Assembly (NCBI GenBank): GCA_046349315.1
Contig: JAXMCQ010000016.1
Coordinates: 85,337 to 149,336 of the forward strand
Source of the DNA: JAEUMG01 sp046349315
Lineage (GTDB): Bacteria; Pseudomonadota; Alphaproteobacteria; Rhizobiales; Aestuariivirgaceae
Direction: 5' to 3'
Length of the DNA: 64,000 bases
Part shown: piece after piece, positions 58,882 to 64,000 of the stretch
How the letters are laid out: every line of letters starts with the position of its first letter
Position numbering within the stretch: the first letter of the stretch is position 1
Notes under the pieces: model-generated
Databases searched by the model: none
What the model was told of the DNA's origin: nothing
The model's input: the letters and a program-made list of their open reading frames with translations, nothing else
Made by a program: the position numbers and the translations under genes

Positions 58882-59594
58882 TCGTCCTCGACAAGCAGGG
58901 AAAGCTTGTCCGCGTAGCCCGGCTCTTTCATGAGATCCTCGACGACGCGACGATTATTATCCGAAGGGATCATCGCCGAAAGGCTGGCGATCATCTTGTC
59001 CTTCATGTCCTGAGCAATGGTCGTGTCCTTTTTGATCTCCTCGATTTGCATGGCGATCTCGGAACTCTGATCATCGACGATCGCGGAATAAGCAAAACCG
59101 ACGCTGGTGATGACCGAGTTCCATTCATTGACGGTCGAAAACCACTGCGCTTTCACGTCAGCTTCGAAAGCTTTGCCCTGTGGCGCCTTGTCGACGAATT
59201 CCTGAAGGTCTTCATACTCTTCAAGATTTGCATCCTTGTATTTTTCGCGCACGAGGGCAAAGACGTCGAGCGCCCGCTTTGAGGCATCGACGGTCAGTTC
59301 GATCGTCTTGATGGCAGGGATTTCGCCCAGGTTCAGATCATCAGGGGAGACGGGTTCGACAGGGTCGGTTCCGGTATCGGCATCCGGGTCGGGCTGGGTG
59401 AGATCCTCACCTTCGGGGGCTTGCGTCGAGGGTTGCGTTGGATTCTCGGTTGCTGGCGCTTGCGGGGTTGTCGTTCCCGGGTGCTGTGTTTCTTCCGTCG
59501 TGACCCGCGACTGGTCCTTCGCCGCCTGCCCAAAGGCACTGCCGGCCGCAATCACCATGGCCAGGATCACGATAGCCCAGGCGGAACGGACCAT
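58878..59594 (-). CDS. Exported protein with proline/threonine-rich linker
   Basis: A 238-residue protein: signal peptide (about 1-22, ending GSAFGQA), a disordered Thr/Pro/Glu-rich linker (about 25-85), then a helical domain (about 90-238) rich in Lys, Asp and Glu (LDVFALVREKYKDANLEEYEDL, MKDKMIASLSAMIPSDNNRRVV, cited as landmarks). The helical part is reminiscent of DUF2059-type periplasmic proteins, but I cannot confirm this. Its stop overlaps the enoyl-CoA hydratase start. Confidence 0.7.
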   Translation of the reverse strand: MVRSAWAIVILAMVIAAGSAFGQAAKDQSRVTTEETQHPGTTTPQAPATENPTQPSTQAPEGEDLTQPDPDADTGTDPVEPVSPDDLNLGEIPAIKTIELTVDASKRALDVFALVREKYKDANLEEYEDLQEFVDKAPQGKAFEADVKAQWFSTVNEWNSVITSVGFAYSAIVDDQSSEIAMQIEEIKKDTTIAQDMKDKMIASLSAMIPSDNNRRVVEDLMKEPGYADKLSLLVEDE

Positions 59595-59745
59595 AAATGC
59601 GCTACTCCATGTTCTCTAAGTGTATGTTTTACAAAGCCGATCGAAAAGACCGAGTTTCACAGATCACGGTAGTGTTGCAATGGTGACACAAACTCCGGTA
59701 TCAGGATACCACACGCCAAATCGCCTTTGTTTTCGCGGTTTATCC

Positions 59746-59774
59746 TTGACCGGTGAATAGTCTTCGCTTAAGGG
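59746..59774 (+). promoter_or_regulatory. rplM-rpsI promoter
   Basis: TTGACC (59746-59751) and TAAGGG (59769-59774) are separated by exactly 17 bases and lie about 80 bases before rplM. The leader downstream contains a strong hairpin. The earlier part of the 259-base gap (59595-59745) shows nothing I can name. Confidence 0.45.
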
Positions 59775-59800
59775 AGCGCCATCTCGCGGGCAGAGCGGGC

Positions 59801-59819
59801 AGGGGGCCTTGCGCCCCCT
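59801..59819 (+). promoter_or_regulatory. Hairpin in the rplM leader
   Basis: AGGGGGC (59801-59807) pairs perfectly with GCCCCCT (59813-59819) around loop CTTGC, 34 bases before the rplM start. L13 is known in E. coli to repress its own mRNA through the leader; this hairpin may be the corresponding structure here, which is inference. Confidence 0.4.
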
Positions 59820-59853
59820 CAGCATTTTGCCCTTACAACTTACGGGACTCATC

Positions 59854-60318
59854 ATGAAAACCTACTCGGCTCGCGCCAAGGATATTCAAAAGAAATGGCT
59901 GCTCGTCGATGCAGACGGACTGATCGTCGGTCGCGCCGCAACGATCATCGCCAACCGCCTGCGTGGCAAGCATAAGCCCACCTTCACTCCACACCTCGAT
60001 TGTGGCGATAATGTCGTCGTCATCAATGCCGAGAAGGTTGTGCTGACCGGCAACAAGCGCCAGGCCAAGACTTATTACTGGCACACCGGTTTTCCGGGCG
60101 GCATCAAGGAACGCAAGGCGCACCAGTATCTTGACGGCAAATTCCCCGAGCGTGTGCTCGAAGCGGCGGTCCGGCGCATGCTGCCCGGCGGCCCGCTCAA
60201 GCGCCAGCAATTGAGCAATCTCCGCATCTACAAGGGCACCGCCCATCCGCATGAGGCGCAGTCCCCGGAGAAGCTCGACATTGCATCGCTCAATCCGAAG
60301 AATACGCTGAGAGGCTGA
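59854..60318 (+). CDS. rplM: 50S ribosomal protein L13
   Basis: A 154-residue ribosomal protein of normal length for Alphaproteobacteria. Marks are [40 protein letters not shown] and the C-terminal [25 protein letters not shown] 59854 begins at the family N-terminus ([11 protein letters not shown]). rpsI follows after 5 bases, the universal L13-S9 pair. Confidence 0.97.
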   Translation: MKTYSARAKDIQKKWLLVDADGLIVGRAATIIANRLRGKHKPTFTPHLDCGDNVVVINAEKVVLTGNKRQAKTYYWHTGFPGGIKERKAHQYLDGKFPERVLEAAVRRMLPGGPLKRQQLSNLRIYKGTAHPHEAQSPEKLDIASLNPKNTLRG

Positions 60319-60323
60319 TCACC

Positions 60324-60806
60324 ATGGTTGAACCGACAACACTCTCCAATCTGGGCCAGGCCGTTGGCTTGACGCAGGCGCCGGCCGCAGCCGCGCCCGT
60401 CAAGCCGAAGCTTGATGCGAAAGGCCGCGCCTATGCCACGGGGCGCCGCAAGAATGCGATAGCGCGTGTCTGGATCAAGCGCGGCGGCGGACGGATCACC
60501 GTCAATGGCAAGGCGCTTGAAACCTATTTTGCAAGGCCCGTTCTGCGCATGCTCCTTCAGCAGCCGCTGGTCAGCGCCAATCGCGCCACCCAGTTCGATG
60601 TCGAATGCACGGTGGTTGGCGGCGGCCTTTCCGGTCAGGCTGGCGCCGTGCGCCATGGTCTGGCGCGCGCGATGATTTCGTTCGAACCGGATTTGCGGCC
60701 GCTGTTGAAGAAGGGTGGCTACCTCACCCGCGACAGCCGCGCCGTCGAGCGTAAGAAGTACGGCCGCGCCAAGGCGCGTCGTTCCTTCCAGTTCTCGAAA
60801 CGCTAA
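60324..60806 (+). CDS. rpsI: 30S ribosomal protein S9
   Basis: A 160-residue ribosomal protein with the usual alphaproteobacterial N-terminal extension (about 1-35, Ala/Pro-rich), then [21 protein letters not shown] and the invariant C-terminus RRSFQFSKR that reaches toward the P-site tRNA. The operon ends here with a strong terminator. Confidence 0.97.
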   Translation: MVEPTTLSNLGQAVGLTQAPAAAAPVKPKLDAKGRAYATGRRKNAIARVWIKRGGGRITVNGKALETYFARPVLRMLLQQPLVSANRATQFDVECTVVGGGLSGQAGAVRHGLARAMISFEPDLRPLLKKGGYLTRDSRAVERKKYGRAKARRSFQFSKR

Positions 60807-60825
60807 CCGGTCATATCCACCACGA

Positions 60826-60860
60826 CAAAACGGCCGGATGTTTTCCGGCCGTTTTGCTTT
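60826..60860 (+). terminator. Rho-independent terminator of rplM-rpsI
   Basis: A 13-base perfect stem, CAAAACGGCCGGA (60826-60838) with TCCGGCCGTTTTG (60844-60856), loop TGTTT, with T-rich sequence in and after the right arm (GTTTTGCTTT). It lies 20 bases after the rpsI stop; its A/T flanks make it able to act on both strands. Confidence 0.88.
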
Positions 60861-60894
60861 ATGTAATGCCGTTCCCCGCAATGAGGATAAGGAC

Positions 60895-61935
60895 ATGCGC
60901 AAGATCAAGATCGGTGTGATTGGGGCTTCGGGCTATACCGGTGCCGATCTCGTGCGATTGGCAGCATGTCATCCCGCCATGGAAATTGCCGCGCTGACCG
61001 CCAATTCGCATGCCGGCAAGCAGATGGCCGAGGTTTTCCCGCATCTGGCGTCGGTCAAGCTGCCGCCGCTCGTGAAGAACGAAGAAGCTGATTGGTCGGA
61101 TGTCGAGGCGGTCTTCTGCGGCCTTCCGCACGCCACCAGCCAGGAGGTCATTCTCGGCCTGCCTCGCCACCTCAAGGTCATCGACATGTCGGCCGATTTC
61201 CGGCTGCGCGATCCGCAAACCTATGCGACCTGGTATGGCGGCCCGCACAAGGCGCTCGACCTTCAGGCGGAGGCTGTCTACGGCCTGACGGAGCATTATC
61301 GGGATTCGATCCGGAACGCGCGGCTTGTCGCCTGTCCCGGCTGCTATCCGACTGCGGTCCTGACCATCCTGCTTCCTGTCATATCCGCAGGGCTCATCGA
61401 CCCGACCGATCTGATCATCGATGCCAAATCCGGCGTCTCGGGGGCAGGGCGCTCGCTGAAACAGAACATTCTTTTCTGCGAGGCGGGCGAAGGCCTCTCG
61501 CCCTATGGCGTGGCAAGCCATCGGCATGCGCCAGAGATCGAGCAGGAATTGTCGCTCGTCGCAGGCAGGAGCGTCACGGTGAACTTCACCCCGCACCTCA
61601 TTCCGATGAGCCGTGGTGAACTCTGCACCATCTACGCAAAGCTTGCAGGCCAGGCGACGGCGGCCGATTGCACCGCTGCCTTGACCAATCGCTATGCGGG
61701 CGAGCCCTTTGTGAGCATGGCACCCAAAGGCGTCCTGCCGTCGACGCAATTTGTGCGCGGTTCCAACAACGTGATGCTGGGCGTGCACGCCGATCGGATA
61801 CCGGGGCGCGTGATCCTCATTTCGACGCTCGATAACCTTGTCAAAGGCTCGGCGGGTCAGGCCATCCAGAATTTCAATTTGATGTTTGGGCTGCCCGAAA
61901 CCTTGGGGCTTGAGCAGGTTGCGCTGTTTCCGTGA
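60895..61935 (+). CDS. argC: N-acetyl-gamma-glutamyl-phosphate reductase
   Basis: A 346-residue NADPH-dependent reductase, third step of arginine synthesis. It has the Rossmann motif GVIGASGYTGADLVRL, the catalytic cysteine in VACPGCYPTAVL and the C-terminal GSNNVMLGVHADRIPGRVILIS (landmark). AGGATAAGGA precedes ATG 60895. In Alphaproteobacteria argC commonly follows rpsI. The recJ start GTG overlaps its stop by 4 bases. Confidence 0.95.
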   Translation: MRKIKIGVIGASGYTGADLVRLAACHPAMEIAALTANSHAGKQMAEVFPHLASVKLPPLVKNEEADWSDVEAVFCGLPHATSQEVILGLPRHLKVIDMSADFRLRDPQTYATWYGGPHKALDLQAEAVYGLTEHYRDSIRNARLVACPGCYPTAVLTILLPVISAGLIDPTDLIIDAKSGVSGAGRSLKQNILFCEAGEGLSPYGVASHRHAPEIEQELSLVAGRSVTVNFTPHLIPMSRGELCTIYAKLAGQATAADCTAALTNRYAGEPFVSMAPKGVLPSTQFVRGSNNVMLGVHADRIPGRVILISTLDNLVKGSAGQAIQNFNLMFGLPETLGLEQVALFP

Positions 61936-63725
61936 CCTCTGAGGGGCCGGCCGAACTGCTCGGCGTCGCGCGTTCGGCGAGCGGCCGCGCCTGGCGCACG
62001 CGGCTTGGGTCCAATCGTGATGCGCTTGCCATCGCTGAGCGCCATGAGCTGCCTGAAATACTCGGCCGCGTGCTGGCCGGCCGGCAGGTCAAGCTCGACG
62101 ACGTCGAGGCCTTTCTCAATCCGACACTGCGAACCTCGATGCCACAGCCTTCGGCGCTGCGCGACATGGAAGCCGGCGCCGAGCGCCTGGCACAGGCGAT
62201 CATGCGCGGCGAGAAGATCGCGATCATTAGCGACTACGACGTTGACGGCGTCGCATCCGCCGCGCTGTTGACGCGTTTTCTCCGCGCCGTCGGCAGCGAC
62301 GCCGAGACCCATATTCCAGACCGCATCAGCGAAGGCTATGGACCGAGCGAAGCTGCCGTCCGCGACCTGCACGCACGCGGCGCCAGCTTGCTGCTCACTC
62401 TCGACTGCGGCGTGCTGGCACACGATCCCTTGGCGAAAGCGGCCGAACTCGGGCTCGATGTTGTGGTCGTCGATCATCACCAGCCTGGCGAAAATCTTCC
62501 CGCCGCCCATGCCGTCATCAATCCCAACCGCATGGATGATGTTTCGGGCGTCGGCTATCTTTGCGCCGCCGGCGTCACGATGATCCTGGTTGCATCGACC
62601 AACCGTCGCCTGCGCCAATTGGGTTGGTATCGCGAGGGCCGCGCCGAGCCGAACCTCTTGCAGTGGCTGGAGCTGGTTGCGCTCGCGACCGTCTGCGATG
62701 TGGTCCCGCTCGTCGGGCTCAACCGCGCCTATGTCGTGCAAGGTCTCAAGATCATGGCGCGCCGCGAGAATGTCGGGCTTGCGGCGCTCGCCGACGTCTC
62801 ACGCCTCACCCGCCGCCCGGATCCTTATGCCTTGGGCTTTGTGCTTGGTCCAAGGCTCAATGCGGCAGGGCGCGTAGGCCAGGCCAGTCTGGCGTTGCGG
62901 TTGCTGGTCGCCACTGATCGCGGTGAGGCGAGCACCATCGCTCTCGAACTTGAGCGCCTCAACAAGCAGCGCCAGGCGATCGAGATGCGCGTCGTGGATG
63001 AGGCCGCGGTCCAGGCGGAAACGGCCCTCGGCCGCGAGAAACGGGGCCCGGTCATCCTGGTCGCGGGCGAGAACTGGCATCCCGGCGTTCTTGGTCTCGT
63101 CGCGGCGCGCTTGAAGGAGCGGTTTCAGCTTCCGAGTTTCGCGCTTGGCTATGCGCGCGGTGCGAGCCTGGCTTCAGGTTCGGGGCGCTCAGTGGCGGGA
63201 ATCGATCTTGGCGCGGCCGTGCGGGCAGCGCTCGACGCCGGTCTTCTGGTCAAGGGCGGCGGCCACGCCATGGCTGCGGGTCTTACGATCGCCCGCGAGC
63301 GCATCGGCGAATTGCGTGACTTTCTCGAACAGCGTTTCGCAAACGCGTCGGATTTGCTGGCGAGGCACTGGCTGGAGATCGATGCCGTGGTGAGTGCCAG
63401 TGGCGCCACACTGGAACTCATCGAAATGCTGGAGCAAGCGGGCCCCTTCGGTGCTGCCAATCCGGCTCCTCTCTTCGCGCTCCCGGCGCATCGCATCGTC
63501 TATGCCGACGCAGCGGGGACCGATCATATCCGCTGCACGATCGCCGCCGCTGATGGCACCCAGCTCAAGGCCATCGCATTCCGTGCGCTTGGCACCGATC
63601 TCGGCGAATTGCTGCTGTCCGAACGGCAGCATCCGCTGCACTTGGTCGGCAGGCTGGTGATCGATGAATGGAATGGCGGCAGGCGGCCGGCGCTCCATAT
63701 TGAGGACGCATCTTCCATACCGTGA
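61932..63725 (+). CDS. recJ: Single-stranded-DNA-specific exonuclease RecJ
   Basis: A 597-residue 5'-3' ssDNA exonuclease of recombination and mismatch repair. DHH motifs are ISDYDVDGVASAAL and VVDHHQPGE, the DHHA1 domain carries GGGHAMAAGLTI, and LGPRLNAAGRVG lies between. A C-terminal OB-fold region completes the usual length. The GTG start overlaps the argC stop (GTGA), so both are translated together. Confidence 0.95.
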   Translation: MTSEGPAELLGVARSASGRAWRTRLGSNRDALAIAERHELPEILGRVLAGRQVKLDDVEAFLNPTLRTSMPQPSALRDMEAGAERLAQAIMRGEKIAIISDYDVDGVASAALLTRFLRAVGSDAETHIPDRISEGYGPSEAAVRDLHARGASLLLTLDCGVLAHDPLAKAAELGLDVVVVDHHQPGENLPAAHAVINPNRMDDVSGVGYLCAAGVTMILVASTNRRLRQLGWYREGRAEPNLLQWLELVALATVCDVVPLVGLNRAYVVQGLKIMARRENVGLAALADVSRLTRRPDPYALGFVLGPRLNAAGRVGQASLALRLLVATDRGEASTIALELERLNKQRQAIEMRVVDEAAVQAETALGREKRGPVILVAGENWHPGVLGLVAARLKERFQLPSFALGYARGASLASGSGRSVAGIDLGAAVRAALDAGLLVKGGGHAMAAGLTIARERIGELRDFLEQRFANASDLLARHWLEIDAVVSASGATLELIEMLEQAGPFGAANPAPLFALPAHRIVYADAAGTDHIRCTIAAADGTQLKAIAFRALGTDLGELLLSERQHPLHLVGRLVIDEWNGGRRPALHIEDASSIP

Positions 63726-63785
63726 GCAGGGCGCGCCGATGCTTGCGCTGGCTGGCGAAGCTCACTATAGAACGCCCACTTTCGC

Positions 63786-63860
63786 GCGCCCTTCGTCTAT
63801 CGGTTAGGACGGCAGCCTTTCACGTTGCAAAGACGGGTTCGATTCCCGTAGGGCGCGCCA
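63786..63860 (+). tRNA. tRNA-Glu (anticodon TTC)
   Basis: A complete 75-base cloverleaf: acceptor GCGCCCT/AGGGCGC, anticodon stem GCAGC/GTTGC around loop CTTTCAC with anticodon TTC at 63819-63821, T-arm CGGGTTCGATTCCCG, and encoded CCA. It lies 60 bases after recJ. Confidence 0.96.
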
Positions 63861-63904
63861 TTTCCGTGCAAATTGTGAGCGGTACGATCATCGCGTTTCC
63901 TCAA

Positions 63905-63930
63905 CGAGATTTTATCTCGGCCATCTTTTT
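63905..63930 (+). terminator. Terminator after tRNA-Glu
   Basis: CGAGAT (63905-63910) pairs with ATCTCG (63914-63919) around TTT, and a run of five T residues follows at 63926-63930. The stem is short and the T-run is 6 bases away, so it is a moderate candidate. Confidence 0.45.
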
Positions 63931-63940
63931 GCTTGACGGA

Positions 63941-63955
63941 GTTCGAATTATGTTC
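63941..63955 (+). promoter_or_regulatory. LexA (SOS) box
   Basis: GTTC-GAATTAT-GTTC matches the alphaproteobacterial LexA direct-repeat consensus GTTC-N7-GTTC exactly. TTGACG at 63933-63938 just upstream is a good -35, so LexA would cover the promoter of the gene starting at 63968. Confidence 0.75.
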
Positions 63956-63967
63956 TAGTTCGCTTCT

Positions 63968-64000
63968 ATGGACTGGGATTTAGCCGTCGAACACAAAAGG
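63968..64000 (+). CDS. Start of an SOS-controlled hypothetical gene, cut by the window edge
   Basis: Eleven codons (MDWDLAVEHKR) are visible from ATG 63968 to the right edge, all in frame. The gene follows a LexA box and -35 element by about 12 bases, so it should be induced by DNA damage. The N-terminus resembles a conserved hypothetical family of Hyphomicrobiales beginning MDW(D/N)LAIE, but 11 residues cannot prove it. No clear ribosome binding site is visible. Confidence 0.5.
   Translation, partial: MDWDLAVEHKR

Overview
The window is a stretch of chromosome from a GC-rich alphaproteobacterium, most likely of the order Hyphomicrobiales (Rhizobiales). The evidence is the C4-type 5-aminolevulinate synthase, the ldtR-ldtP pair, the order nrdR-ribD-ribE-ribH-nusB, the order plsX-fabH-ihfA-merR-tRNA-Pro, the nuoLMN-birA-rnj block, a GTTC-N7-GTTC LexA box and a TTAA-N7-TTAA CtrA-type site. 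Genus cannot be told from the sequence. No insertion sequence, prophage, CRISPR array or rRNA gene was seen. No gene-free stretch exceeds 300 bases.

Layout. 1-6055: end of the complex I operon (nuoL fragment, nuoM, nuoN), then birA and RNase J in tight overlap. 6071-6185: dispersed palindromic repeat. 6264-8507: parC. 8629-10267: two unrecognised convergent genes. 10290-15159: EamA transporter, bpt (N-degron leucyltransferase), threonine ammonia-lyase, a beta-hydroxyacid dehydrogenase and a TauE/SafE permease. 15374-19722: exported arylsulfatase and a cyclase-domain/TPR protein. 19785-27607: hemB, a frameshifted exported duplicated-domain gene, ldtR, ldtP, hemA and glyA, so two heme enzymes and the glycine-producing enzyme lie close together. 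27636-32106: nrdR, riboflavin genes, nusB and an MFS transporter. 32166-36794: a VanW-glycosyltransferase fusion, a cupin, and the proton-pumping pyrophosphatase hppA with a possible coupled 52-residue leader ORF. 36872-37545: vapBC toxin-antitoxin. 37657-42583: bamE, ubiquinol-cytochrome c chaperone, yceD, plsX, fabH, ihfA, a MerR regulator and tRNA-Pro. 42676-45242: asparaginase, then a two-gene cassette of a membrane-anchored trypsin-like protease and a small unknown protein. 45264-54851: a compact exopolysaccharide locus. 54848-59594: DUF2842, ctaA, metY, a CoA-binding protein, enoyl-CoA hydratase and an exported protein. 59854-63725: rplM-rpsI and argC-recJ. The window ends with tRNA-Glu and the first 11 codons of a gene behind a LexA box.

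How the genes work together. Most of the window is housekeeping: respiration (nuo, ctaA, cytochrome bc1 chaperone), heme (hemA, hemB, ctaA), riboflavin, fatty acid initiation (plsX, fabH), envelope (ldtP, bamE) and translation. The accessory parts are the exopolysaccharide locus, vapBC, the arylsulfatase and the protease cassette. The most unusual signals are the protease cassette with its internal twin-arginine membrane segment, the hppA leader (tandem 11-base repeats plus a coupled small ORF), the VanW-glycosyltransferase fusion, the Wzc-like protein with a decayed kinase domain, and the SOS-type promoter cut off by the right edge.
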